From: an uncultured bacterium
GTDB taxonomy: Bacteria > Bacillota_I > Bacilli_A > RFN20 > CAG-826
Length of the DNA: 36,369 nucleotides
Direction: 5' to 3'
Assembly (NCBI GenBank): GCA_949299395.1
Contig: CASGAB010000011.1
Location: forward strand, 1 to 36,369
Shown here: one piece after another, positions 16,644 through 27,297 of the stretch
Layout of the letters: the number at the start of each line of letters is the position of its first letter
Numbering within the stretch: the stretch's first letter is position 1
The notes under the pieces: generated by a model
The model's database searches: none
Seen by the model: only the letters and a program-made list of their open reading frames with translations
What the model was told of the DNA's origin: nothing
Program-made: the position numbers and the translations under genes

Positions 16644-18119
16644 TTATCTACCCTCCTTTTCATTAATAGTGACGGTTGATAAGTTCTTTAAACCAGTAAT
16701 ATCTTCACATTCTTTAGCAATTTCTAAAACTTTAGCATCATCAAAGATTTTTCCAGTAATTGAAAGTCCAAATGGAAGATGTTCTTTATTGATATCTAAA
16801 GGAATTGTGATTGAAGGATATCCACCAAAATTACCTATACCTAAATAGTTATCAGCAATTAAATATGTATCATCAAGATTATCACTAACTTCATTTAAAG
16901 AATGAGCAGCAGTTGGAGAAGATGGAGCAATAAAAGCATCATATTCTTCAAATAATTTATTAATTGTATCGACAACTACTCTTCTAACTTTTTTAGCTTT
17001 TAAATAGACTTCTTCTTGGTTTTCACTCATTAGAGCATATGAACCAAGAACGAATCTTCTTTTAATAAGTTCGCTAAATCCTTCATTACGTGTATTAAAC
17101 ATAACTTCTTGATAAGAATTTCCTTCTTTTCTATTTCCGAATTTAATTCCATCTAAGTTTGCATTATTTGAAGTAGCTTCAGCACTAGAAATGATAATAT
17201 AAGAAGGATAAATTGCTTTTAAAATTGAACTATCAACTGAAACGAAATCAACTTGATTACCCTCGCTTTCTAACTTAGTAAGTAATTTTTTAAAAGCAGA
17301 TAAGATTTCTTCATCTTTAATAGAATCAATAATTTCTTTAATAACAGCAATTTTATGAGTTTTCTTTTCATTTAAAGGATAAACTTTAGTCCTTTCTTTT
17401 AAACTTGATGTGTAATCATTAACATCATATTTATTTAAATAATCAAATAAAATAGCAGCATCTTCGACACTTCTAGTGAAATAACCAACGTGATCTAAAG
17501 AAACTGAGAAAGGGAATAAGCCAAATCTAGAAATTAATCCATAGGTTGGTTTATAACCAACTAAACCAGCATAAGATGCAGGTTTTCTAATTGAATCGCC
17601 AGTATCACTACCTAAAGCAAAAGGAACATATGAAGCAGCAGTAACTACTGCACTACCACTTGAAGAACCGCCAATTAAATGGTTTTTAGTTTCATCATAT
17701 GGATTATATTGGATTCCTTTATGACCAGATTTTCCGCTTCCACCCATTGCAAGTTCATCTAAAGTTGATTTTGCAATCATGATAGCTTTATTTTCTTTTA
17801 AAATTTTAACGACTGTTGCATCAAAAGAAGGGACATATCCATTTAAAATATTACTTCCAGCAGTTGTTTCAATTCCTCTTGTTGAAAGATTATCTTTACA
17901 AATATAAGGAATACCAAAAAGGAAGTTGTCTGAAGGAACTTCTTCTTTATCTAATTCATAAGCTTCTTTTAAAGCTTCTTCATAATTTGTAGCTTCTAAA
18001 GCGTTAAAATTATCATTTTTACATCTTTCAATAGCTTCTTTTACTAAATCAGAAACTTTTACTTCTTTTTTAAGTAAAGCTTCGTGAATTTCTTTTATTG
18101 TTAAATCTAAATAATTCAT
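16644..18119 (-). CDS. gatA: Asp/Glu-tRNA(Asn/Gln) amidotransferase subunit A
   Basis: 491 residues. Amidase-signature glutaminase that supplies ammonia to GatB. The catalytic triad is Lys75 (CKDN), Ser152 (GGSSSGSA) and Ser176 in SDTGDSIRKPA. The Asp175 in place of the usual Gly (TGGS) is as I recall in mycoplasma GatA and is a lineage marker, not a defect. Spacing to gatC is 2 nt and to gatB 1 nt. With AsnRS encoded in the same window, the main product is probably Gln-tRNA(Gln). Confidence 0.97.
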   Translation of the reverse strand: MNYLDLTIKEIHEALLKKEVKVSDLVKEAIERCKNDNFNALEATNYEEALKEAYELDKEEVPSDNFLFGIPYICKDNLSTRGIETTAGSNILNGYVPSFDATVVKILKENKAIMIAKSTLDELAMGGSGKSGHKGIQYNPYDETKNHLIGGSSSGSAVVTAASYVPFALGSDTGDSIRKPASYAGLVGYKPTYGLISRFGLFPFSVSLDHVGYFTRSVEDAAILFDYLNKYDVNDYTSSLKERTKVYPLNEKKTHKIAVIKEIIDSIKDEEILSAFKKLLTKLESEGNQVDFVSVDSSILKAIYPSYIIISSAEATSNNANLDGIKFGNRKEGNSYQEVMFNTRNEGFSELIKRRFVLGSYALMSENQEEVYLKAKKVRRVVVDTINKLFEEYDAFIAPSSPTAAHSLNEVSDNLDDTYLIADNYLGIGNFGGYPSITIPLDINKEHLPFGLSITGKIFDDAKVLEIAKECEDITGLKNLSTVTINEKEGR

Positions 18120-18121
18120 AA

Positions 18122-18427
18122 CTAATTAACCACCTTTGGAAGCTTAACTTGTCCATCTTTATAAACTTTTGCGTTATTTAACATTTCTTCTTTATTTACT
18201 AAATCTTCTTCAAGAGTTTCATCATCTCTTAAAAGTGAAAAAGATTCGTCAATATAAGGAAAAGACATAGGTGTAACATCATTTAAACCTTTAATTTCAT
18301 CCATTAATTTAAGTTGCTTTGTGATTATATCGAATTCATTTAAAAGAGTTTCATACTCTTCATCTTTCATATCGAATAATAATCTAGAAGCAGCATCTTT
18401 TAAGACATCTTTATTAACTTCTTTCAT
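18122..18427 (-). CDS. gatC: Asp/Glu-tRNA(Asn/Gln) amidotransferase subunit C
   Basis: 101 residues, typical for GatC, the small belt subunit that stabilises the GatA-GatB complex. The N-terminal helices (LKDAASRLLFDM... ) and the MDEIKGLNDVTPMSFP segment match the family. A Shine-Dalgarno (AAGGAG) overlaps the end of ligA, which stops 3 nt before the ATG. First gene of the gatCAB set. Confidence 0.92.
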   Translation of the reverse strand: MKEVNKDVLKDAASRLLFDMKDEEYETLLNEFDIITKQLKLMDEIKGLNDVTPMSFPYIDESFSLLRDDETLEEDLVNKEEMLNNAKVYKDGQVKLPKVVN

Positions 18428-18430
18428 TAG

Positions 18431-20446
<2,016 letters not shown>

Positions 20447-22660
20447 TTATTCCTTCTTTTTCATCTTTTTATGTGTTCCAAGCATCTTTTTTATGCCGAA
20501 ATTTTTAAAATCGACTGTTAAAATATCACCTTCAATAGCAATAACTTTTCCTTCGCCAAATGCTTCATGGATTGCTGTATCTCCAACTTTCCAAGAAATG
20601 TTGTTTTTAATTTCTAAATCGATAATATTCGCATTTCTATTATCTCGAACATTTCTATCTTTATTAACACCACTTCCTGGAATATGGATCTTATAAATAT
20701 TTTCTTTTCTAGTGTTAGACGATTCAAATAATACTCTTCTAGCGCTTAATTCTGCTTCTTTTAAGAAACGTGAGCCAGCACCATTTCCTTGAGCAACATA
20801 AGAAAAACCTGTGTTGTATGTAATAAAAAGTTCTTTTTTTGCTCTAGTAATAGCAACGTAAGCTAATCTTCTTTCTTCTTCTAAAGCAGCTAATCCTTTT
20901 TCTGAAATACTTCTATTATTTGGGAAAATTCCATCGCTAAAATTAACGATAAATACGTAATCAAATTCTAATCCTTTAGCTGTATGAACGGTCATTAAAG
21001 AAACACAATCATCTTCGTCATTAATTGAATCTTGTTGTGTTAATAAAGTGATATTTTGTAAATATTCATCAAAAGTTGATTCAGGATTTTCCTTTAAGAA
21101 ATTACGAATATCTTCGATTAATGAGTGAACGTTTTCGATTCTTTCATCATCATCGTCGTATACTTCTTCTAAATATGCATAATAATCTAAATTAGAAACA
21201 AGTTCGTTTAAAACTTCAGAATAAGAAAGGTTTTTATCGATAACTTTCGCTTTTGTATCTTCTAAAAGGGTAATCATTTCTTTAATTGCTTTAATTGAAC
21301 GAGGTCCGATTGGACAATTATTTTCTTCAATATGTAAACAATATTCATATAAAGGAAGATCCATTTCCATCGCACCTTTTTTAATTAAAGCAAAAGTTTG
21401 GTCACCAATTCCTCTTTTAGGAACATTAATAATTCTAGAAAAAGAGATATCATCACGAGTATTAATTAAAAGCTTAAAGTAAGCTAAACAATCTTTAACT
21501 TCTTTTCTTTCATAGAATTTAACCCCACTATAAATCTTATAAGGGATTTTTGAATACATAAGTTGACGTTCAAATTCTCTTGAAGAGAAAGCTGAGCGAT
21601 ACAAAATTGCGATATTTTTGTAATCAACTTTTTTAATTAATTTAAGTTCAGTAATCTTTTTAATAACGAATTTTGCTTCTTCTTTTTCATCTTGTGATTC
21701 ATTAACAACAATTTTTTCGCCACCTTTTTTAGATGTAAAAAGATCTTTTTTAACTCTTTCAACGTTTTTTGAAATCAAACTATTTGCGTGAGATAAAATT
21801 TCTTCAGTTGAACGATAATTTTCGTTAAGAATAATTGTATTAAGTGGCTTAAAATGTTCTCCAACATCTAAAATGACTCTTTGATTAGCACCTCTCCAGG
21901 TATAAATTGTTTGATCTGGATCACCAACTACATAAATTCCCGTATGATTTCCAGCTAAAAGAGTCAAAAGTTCATATTGAATATCGTTAGTATCTTGGAA
22001 TTCATCAACTAAAATTTCTTTAAATCGACGATTATATTTTTCTCTAATTTCTGGATAAGTTCTTAAAATAATACGAGTATAGATAAGTAAATCATCAAAA
22101 TCTAAAGAAAATTGTTGGTTTTTTCTTTTTTCATATTCAATAAAAATCTCATAAGGAGTTTTATATTTTGCAGCTAATTTAGCTATTTCGATATCTCCAG
22201 GAAGGTTACCTTCCATTTTATTAAAGTCGATAAAATCAATACTTCTTTCAACTACATCATCGCTTTTTCTAAATCCTTTATCGAGGGCAATATCTTTAAT
22301 TAAATTCTTTTTATCTTCTTCATCTAAAATTGTAAATGAAGCAGGCATCTCTAAAATTTTGATTTCTCTTCTTAAAAAGTAATTACAAAAAGAGTGAAAA
22401 GTAGAGATTTTTAGTTCATTTAAATCATAATCTGGTAATAAAGCTTTTGTTCTTTGTTTCATTTCTTTAGCAACTTTATTAGTAAAAGTAATTGCTAAAA
22501 GATTATATGGATCAATATTTTCTTCTTCGATTAAATAAGCTAAGCGATATGTTAAAACTCTAGTTTTACCACTTCCAGCGCCAGCAATAATTCGATTATA
22601 TTTTTCTTTTGAAGTTACTGCTTCATATTGTTTATTGTTTAAATCTAAATCAAAATTCAT
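20447..22660 (-). CDS. pcrA: ATP-dependent DNA helicase PcrA (UvrD/Rep family)
   Basis: 737 residues. SF1A helicase motifs in order: I AGAGSGKT (26-33), Ia ITFTNKVAKEM, Ib STFHSF, II LVDEFQDT, III GDPDQTIYTWRGA, IV NYRST, V MTVHTAKGLEFD, VI EERRLAYVAITRAK. The C-terminal Tudor-like domain (WKVGDTAIHEAFGEGKV, to the end) is the PcrA RNA-polymerase-binding module. It removes RecA and RNA polymerase from DNA, and helps in repair and plasmid replication. First gene of a six-gene operon; the ATG has no Shine-Dalgarno. A minus TAAAAT lies 10 nt before it, which would make a very short leader. Confidence 0.96.
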   Translation of the reverse strand: MNFDLDLNNKQYEAVTSKEKYNRIIAGAGSGKTRVLTYRLAYLIEEENIDPYNLLAITFTNKVAKEMKQRTKALLPDYDLNELKISTFHSFCNYFLRREIKILEMPASFTILDEEDKKNLIKDIALDKGFRKSDDVVERSIDFIDFNKMEGNLPGDIEIAKLAAKYKTPYEIFIEYEKRKNQQFSLDFDDLLIYTRIILRTYPEIREKYNRRFKEILVDEFQDTNDIQYELLTLLAGNHTGIYVVGDPDQTIYTWRGANQRVILDVGEHFKPLNTIILNENYRSTEEILSHANSLISKNVERVKKDLFTSKKGGEKIVVNESQDEKEEAKFVIKKITELKLIKKVDYKNIAILYRSAFSSREFERQLMYSKIPYKIYSGVKFYERKEVKDCLAYFKLLINTRDDISFSRIINVPKRGIGDQTFALIKKGAMEMDLPLYEYCLHIEENNCPIGPRSIKAIKEMITLLEDTKAKVIDKNLSYSEVLNELVSNLDYYAYLEEVYDDDDERIENVHSLIEDIRNFLKENPESTFDEYLQNITLLTQQDSINDEDDCVSLMTVHTAKGLEFDYVFIVNFSDGIFPNNRSISEKGLAALEEERRLAYVAITRAKKELFITYNTGFSYVAQGNGAGSRFLKEAELSARRVLFESSNTRKENIYKIHIPGSGVNKDRNVRDNRNANIIDLEIKNNISWKVGDTAIHEAFGEGKVIAIEGDILTVDFKNFGIKKMLGTHKKMKKKE

Positions 22661-22719
22661 AACGAAAATAATTTTATCAAATTTTAATATATTAATATAT
22701 TAAAATAAGTGACTATTTG

Positions 22720-22777
22720 TTGACTTAATAAAAATTTAACAATGATAATATGATTTTTAATAGTGTTAAGATAAAAT
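22720..22777 (+). promoter_or_regulatory. Candidate promoter(s) of the 22784 operon
   Basis: Two options. (a) TTGACT (22720-22725), an 18-nt spacer and GATAAT (22744-22749), giving a leader of about 28 nt. (b) TAAAAT at 22772-22777, exactly 6 nt before the ATG as at gene 232, with a weak -35. TAAGAT/ATCTTA next to the start can also form a 6-bp hairpin. No Shine-Dalgarno. Confidence 0.45.
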
Positions 22778-22783
22778 AATCTT

Positions 22784-23449
22784 ATGAAAAAGAGATTTTT
22801 ATCATTAATTTTATTACCGGTTTTAACTTTAACTTCTTGTTCAAGTGAAGTGGTTGATAAACTTGATATTAATAGTTTTGATATTAATGAAATAAATGAA
22901 AAAGAGGAGACATTAATTTCTACTACTTTTAAAAGTAATGATAAAAATTATTTTGATTTAAGAATAAGAAATTATCAAAGTAAAAATGAAGAAAATAACG
23001 ATATTTATCGTATAAATATAATGCTAATAGTTAATAAAAATTTTAGTTTTGAAAAGACTGATTTATTTATTGTTAACTTAAATCAAGAATCATATTTAAT
23101 TAAAGATGATTTGATTAAATCAACAGTTTATTATGTTCATTTTGATAGTAATAGCGGGGTAGTGCCAGATTCTTTATATACTAAATCTATTGAAAAGATG
23201 GTCGAACCAACCTCAAATATTATTCTTCCAATTAGACCAACAAATAAAATTGGAAATATCTTTAATTATCTTAAAGTTGCACCGGTTTTAATCACAAATA
23301 TTTATGTTAAAAACCTCGAAAACTTAACAATAAATTTAAGTTATATCCATAATCGTTCACTTTTTGAAAATAATTTATATCGTAATAATGAGGTTAATAC
23401 CTCACTTTTACACGCAGACATTTATAATTTTGGTAGTATCGAATTTTAA
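22784..23449 (+). CDS. Lipoprotein of unknown function
   Basis: 221 residues. A lipobox LTSC (16-19) follows a KKR start and a hydrophobic stretch, so Cys19 would be lipid-modified and the protein anchored outside. The mature part is beta-predicted and Asn/Lys-rich, with no motif I recognise. It resembles in layout the exported proteins at 232 and 1105 but has no C-terminal membrane helix. First gene of a four-gene membrane operon (22784-25603); the next ATG is 2 nt after the stop. Divergent from pcrA. No Shine-Dalgarno. Confidence 0.85.
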   Translation: MKKRFLSLILLPVLTLTSCSSEVVDKLDINSFDINEINEKEETLISTTFKSNDKNYFDLRIRNYQSKNEENNDIYRINIMLIVNKNFSFEKTDLFIVNLNQESYLIKDDLIKSTVYYVHFDSNSGVVPDSLYTKSIEKMVEPTSNIILPIRPTNKIGNIFNYLKVAPVLITNIYVKNLENLTINLSYIHNRSLFENNLYRNNEVNTSLLHADIYNFGSIEF

Positions 23450-23451
23450 AA

Positions 23452-24381
23452 ATGAAAATCTTAACTTATAAAAAAGATCTAAAATCATCACTTCCTTTAA
23501 TTTCATTAATTATAGGAATTGATTTAATATTCATAATTTTAGGGACTTATCTTCCTTTTAGTGTTGTTTTTGTTAGTTTAATCATTACTTTTCCTTCAAC
23601 CGTTTTAGCAACATTTATTAAAAAGAGATATTATCTTTTATATGTATTTACTTCGACTATTCTCGCTTTTTTAGTAGGAATTGGGGATATATCTTTTGTA
23701 ATTTATTACTTTTTACCATCTTTATTAATCTCATTTTTATTTTCTTTAGGATTAATAAATAAAGATAAAGAAGAAAAGATAAAAATCGATCAATATTTAA
23801 TTCTTTTTGTTACTTCTTTTATCAATCTTTTTATTGAAATTACTTTAATTTATATTGGAATTTATCTATTTAATTTCAATATTGTCGAAGCTTTTTTAAG
23901 ACTTTTTAGTTTAGAAAATAATGAAGTAGCAAAAAACTTTATATTGATGGTCATTTTCCTTTATTCATTTATGAATATTTTAGTTTCATTTATTTTCTTA
24001 AAATTCGAACTTAAAAGATTTAATAATGAAGTTTCTTTTTATGAATCAAAAAATAATGGATTATATCTAGTTTTAATAATTGTAATTTCTTCGATATTTA
24101 TCGCTTTTTCTAACTTCTTATTTTTTAAGTGGGCTTATCTATTTTTATTTATTTCTTTTTTAGGAATTATCACTTTAGTATTTGAAGAAGCTAGAAAAGG
24201 AAGATTTATTATTTTAGTTTCTTCGATTATTTTACTTATTATCTCTTTAGTAATTATTGCTTATTTAAAAGATGTAGATCCACTTAACACTTTCTTATTG
24301 ATTAATATTTCGCCTTTAGCTTCCGGAATTATTTATTTAATTAAAAGATTATTAGTTTATAAGTTTAAAAAAATAAAATAA
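23452..24381 (+). CDS. Polytopic membrane protein of unknown function (DUF2232-like)
   Basis: 309 residues, nearly all hydrophobic. About nine to ten transmembrane helices are predicted (for example 15-31, 34-55, 60-82, 84-103, 115-141, 161-184, 203-220, 225-245, 252-271, 279-298), with a basic C-terminus. The size, helix count and EEARKGRF loop before the last helices are reminiscent of YybS/DUF2232 membrane proteins, but I cannot confirm it. It follows the lipoprotein by 2 nt without a Shine-Dalgarno and precedes the next gene by 12 nt, so it is probably coupled. Confidence 0.85.
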   Translation: MKILTYKKDLKSSLPLISLIIGIDLIFIILGTYLPFSVVFVSLIITFPSTVLATFIKKRYYLLYVFTSTILAFLVGIGDISFVIYYFLPSLLISFLFSLGLINKDKEEKIKIDQYLILFVTSFINLFIEITLIYIGIYLFNFNIVEAFLRLFSLENNEVAKNFILMVIFLYSFMNILVSFIFLKFELKRFNNEVSFYESKNNGLYLVLIIVISSIFIAFSNFLFFKWAYLFLFISFLGIITLVFEEARKGRFIILVSSIILLIISLVIIAYLKDVDPLNTFLLINISPLASGIIYLIKRLLVYKFKKIK

Positions 24382-24393
24382 AATATTAGAGTT

Positions 24394-24933
24394 ATGAAAG
24401 ATTTTTTTAAGACATTTGGATTAGGTTTACTTTACGTTATTCTTTTACCTTTTTTAGTGGTCTATTTAGCACTTTTGGGAATATATTTATTCTTTAAAAA
24501 TTTCGTATGGATTTTCTTATTTAAAAATAAGAAATATAAAGCTCAAATCTATGAAAATGAAGAACAAGCTCAAAAAATCTTAGAAAAAAATCGTTATAAA
24601 GAAGAAGCTCCCGCTACTAACACTGAAACTGTTATAGAAAAAAGCGAAGATAAAAATGTTACTTATAACACTACAAATAACATCATTATTACTGGAATGG
24701 ATTATAAAACTGCTCAAAAAAAGTTAGCGGAAGATCCTTCATATTTTGAAAAATTATCACATAATCAAAATAAAGGATATATCGAATCTCACGATGTTAG
24801 TGATGATTTTTATTTGGAACATAAAAATGAAACTACTTTAGAAGATGATGATCCTGATGAATTAAATGAAGCAATAAAAGAAAGTATTAAAGAAGAAAGA
24901 GTCGATATGTCTCTTCTTAAAAGAGAGGATTAA
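24394..24933 (+). CDS. Membrane-anchored protein with long acidic cytoplasmic tail, unknown
   Basis: 179 residues. One long or two short hydrophobic helices at about 9-45, then a hydrophilic and mostly charged segment (50-179) rich in Glu, Asp and Lys, with a YKTAQKKLAEDPSYFEKL stretch likely to be helical. Function unknown. Between the polytopic protein (12-nt gap) and the 24941 gene (7-nt gap). The Shine-Dalgarno is weak (AGAG). Confidence 0.8.
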   Translation: MKDFFKTFGLGLLYVILLPFLVVYLALLGIYLFFKNFVWIFLFKNKKYKAQIYENEEQAQKILEKNRYKEEAPATNTETVIEKSEDKNVTYNTTNNIIITGMDYKTAQKKLAEDPSYFEKLSHNQNKGYIESHDVSDDFYLEHKNETTLEDDDPDELNEAIKESIKEERVDMSLLKRED

Positions 24934-24940
24934 TTAATTT

Positions 24941-25603
24941 ATGATTTTACCTATTATTTTAGATAATTTCTTTACTAGAAACTGGTGGAAAATCCTCCTT
25001 GTTATCTTTTTTATTATCATTTTTATCTTGGTTTTAATTGGTTTAATCGGTGCATTAATCCGTTTTATTATGAGGAAACAAGCTAAAGCCGTTGACAAGG
25101 ATGTAGGAAAACTTGTTGTATCTCGTCTTATTGATAATCCAAAAGATTTTAAAAGAATTGCCAATATTAAAAGTATGGATCGATTCTTTAAAGCTAGTGT
25201 TCTTCCTATTTGTTTACTTGTTGTAGCCTTAATAATTTATCTAATTTATGGCTTAACATTTAACCATTGGAGTGATGGCTTATTTAGTAGAGAAACCGGC
25301 ATTTTATCGCTTTTTTATCTACTTGATTTCTCCTCTATTGAATATCTTCCTCCTTTAGGAGTTAACTGGGATGAAATTGTTTGGATTACTCCTGAACCAT
25401 TTACTGATGAAAGAATATTTAACTATTTTATTTTCTTATTTACTTTCTCTGGATTAATCATCTATTTAATTGATGTTCAAGCTTATGCCGCAAGAAAATG
25501 GAGAATTAATAAACTTTCTAAAGAAATTTATAGTGCGGATTTAGATAAAATTGATTTAAATGAATTCTATAATAATTCAATGAAAAACGTTGATAATGAA
25601 TAA
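24941..25603 (+). CDS. Three-helix membrane protein, unknown
   Basis: 220 residues with transmembrane helices at about 16-44, 86-106 and 161-178 and basic loops. An aromatic-rich extracellular loop (about 107-158) is predicted. The Shine-Dalgarno AGGA overlaps the 3' end of the upstream gene, so it is translationally coupled. Last gene of the four-gene operon, followed directly by a terminator. No known family seen. The open frame on the opposite strand is a shadow. Confidence 0.82.
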   Translation: MILPIILDNFFTRNWWKILLVIFFIIIFILVLIGLIGALIRFIMRKQAKAVDKDVGKLVVSRLIDNPKDFKRIANIKSMDRFFKASVLPICLLVVALIIYLIYGLTFNHWSDGLFSRETGILSLFYLLDFSSIEYLPPLGVNWDEIVWITPEPFTDERIFNYFIFLFTFSGLIIYLIDVQAYAARKWRINKLSKEIYSADLDKIDLNEFYNNSMKNVDNE

Positions 25604-25605
25604 AT

Positions 25606-25640
25606 TAAAAAGGCTACTCAATTTGAATAGCCTTTATTTT
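25606..25640. terminator. Bidirectional terminator
   Basis: AAAGGCTA (25609-25616) pairs with TAGCCTTT (25628-25635) over an 11-nt loop. It serves the plus operon ending at 25603 and the minus gene ending at 25643. Confidence 0.8.
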
Positions 25641-25642
25641 TT

Positions 25643-25873
25643 CTACATTTGTCCAATAAATGTAACAACAACTAAATAAATAATATAAGCAAATAAAAGG
25701 AAAGAAAGAATAGAAAAAATGATTAATATCGTTCTATTTCTTTTATAATTGATAGCTTTTTTCTCCTTAATTGTTTCGATTTCAACCGTTTTAGAAGTTG
25801 TACGAGTTTTAGGTTTTAAGCTTTCTTCGTTTTCATCAATATAATATTCGTTTCTTTCTTTTTTATCTTTCAT
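25643..25873 (-). CDS. Small single-pass membrane protein, unknown
   Basis: 76 residues. The N-terminal 45 residues are charged (Lys/Glu-rich, RTTSKTVEIETIKEKK) and cytoplasmic; the C-terminal 28 residues form one transmembrane helix. Three nt after the asnS stop and probably cotranscribed with it. The family is not recognised. Confidence 0.7.
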   Translation of the reverse strand: MKDKKERNEYYIDENEESLKPKTRTTSKTVEIETIKEKKAINYKRNRTILIIFSILSFLLFAYIIYLVVVTFIGQM

Positions 25874-25876
25874 AAA

Positions 25877-27256
25877 TTAATACTTTAAGCTCCCTGGAGT
25901 TCTTGGATATGGTTGTACATCTCTAATATTACTTAATCCTGTTAAATACATCAATAAGCGATCGAAACCTAAACCAAATCCAGAGTGGATACATCCTCCA
26001 TATTTTCTTAAATTTAAATACCATTCTAAGATTTCAGTATTACCTTGCTCATCCATTCTTGTCTTTAATAAATCATAGTTATCTTCTCTTTGTGATCCAC
26101 CACAAATTTCTCCAACTCCTGGAACAAGTAAATCACATGCTGCGACTGTTTTATTATCGCTATTAAGTTTCATATAGAATGATTTAATTTCTTTTGGATA
26201 GTTAATTAAGAAAACTGGACCTTTAACTACTTCTTCTGTGATATATCTTTCATGTTCACTTTGAAGATCCATTCCCCAGAAAATATTGTTATATTCAAAC
26301 TTTTTACCATTCTTTGCTGCTTTATCTAAGATTTCAATTGCTTCAGTATAAGTCATTCTTTTAAATGAAGAATTTAAAATTGCATTCATTTTATCAATAA
26401 CACCTTTTTCAATCATTGTGTTAAAGAAATTCATTTCATCTGGGCAATTTGTTAAAACATAATTAATAATAAATTTTAGGAATTCTTCCATTAAATTCAT
26501 ATCATCTTCTAAATCAGCAAAAGCAATTTCTGGTTCAATCATCCAGAATTCAGATGCGTGACGTGAAGTATTTGAATGTTCTGCTCTAAATGTTGGACCA
26601 AATGTATATGTATCTCTAAAAGCTAAAGCAAATGGTTCAACATGAAGTTGACCAGAAACTGTTAAACAAGAGTTAGCATTAAAAAATTCTGTTGGATTTT
26701 TTAAATCTTCAACAACTTTAAAACATTGGCCTGCTCCTTCAGCATCATTTCCAGTAATAATAGGAGTATGAACATACATAAATCCTCTTTCTTGGAAGAA
26801 AAGATGGATTGCAAAAGCAAGTTTATTTCTAACTCTATATAAGGCATTAAATGTATTTGCCCTTGGTCTTAAATATGCAATATCACGTAAAAATTCGAAA
26901 GAATGTCTTTTCTTTTGAAGTGGATAATCATCACTTACATCACCTAAAACTGCTGCTTCTTCAACTAGAATCTCAAATGGTTGTTTATTTTCAGGAGTTA
27001 ATTTAATACTTCCTTTAACTGAGATTGAAGCGGCATATTTAAAATGAGAAATAGCCTCATAGCCAGTAGTTTCATTAGTATAAACAAGTTGAACATTTTT
27101 AAAACATGTTCCGTCATTAAATTCTATAAAACCGACTGAGCCATTATCTCTATTTCCTCTGACCCAACCTTCTAAAAATACTTTATCACCATCGTGAAGT
27201 TCGTTTTTACGTAATTTAACGAATAATTCGCGACATAAGTCCATTGTTCTTTCCAT
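25877..27256 (-). CDS. asnS: Asparaginyl-tRNA synthetase (class IIb)
   Basis: 459 residues. N-terminal OB-fold anticodon domain (about 20-115), then the class II core. Motif 2 with FRAEHSNTSRHASEFWMIEPE (about 223-243) has the HASEFWM pattern of AsnRS rather than AspRS. Motif 3 is GFGLGFDR (426-433), and the end is QPYPRTPGSLKY. A Shine-Dalgarno AGGAG lies close upstream of the chosen ATG (27256). Its presence makes the GatCAB asparagine route unnecessary. Downstream of the t6A genes by 41 nt. Confidence 0.96.
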   Translation of the reverse strand: MERTMDLCRELFVKLRKNELHDGDKVFLEGWVRGNRDNGSVGFIEFNDGTCFKNVQLVYTNETTGYEAISHFKYAASISVKGSIKLTPENKQPFEILVEEAAVLGDVSDDYPLQKKRHSFEFLRDIAYLRPRANTFNALYRVRNKLAFAIHLFFQERGFMYVHTPIITGNDAEGAGQCFKVVEDLKNPTEFFNANSCLTVSGQLHVEPFALAFRDTYTFGPTFRAEHSNTSRHASEFWMIEPEIAFADLEDDMNLMEEFLKFIINYVLTNCPDEMNFFNTMIEKGVIDKMNAILNSSFKRMTYTEAIEILDKAAKNGKKFEYNNIFWGMDLQSEHERYITEEVVKGPVFLINYPKEIKSFYMKLNSDNKTVAACDLLVPGVGEICGGSQREDNYDLLKTRMDEQGNTEILEWYLNLRKYGGCIHSGFGLGFDRLLMYLTGLSNIRDVQPYPRTPGSLKY

Positions 27257-27297
27257 AATACACTCCTAAATCTTTTAAATTATATCACACTAAATAT

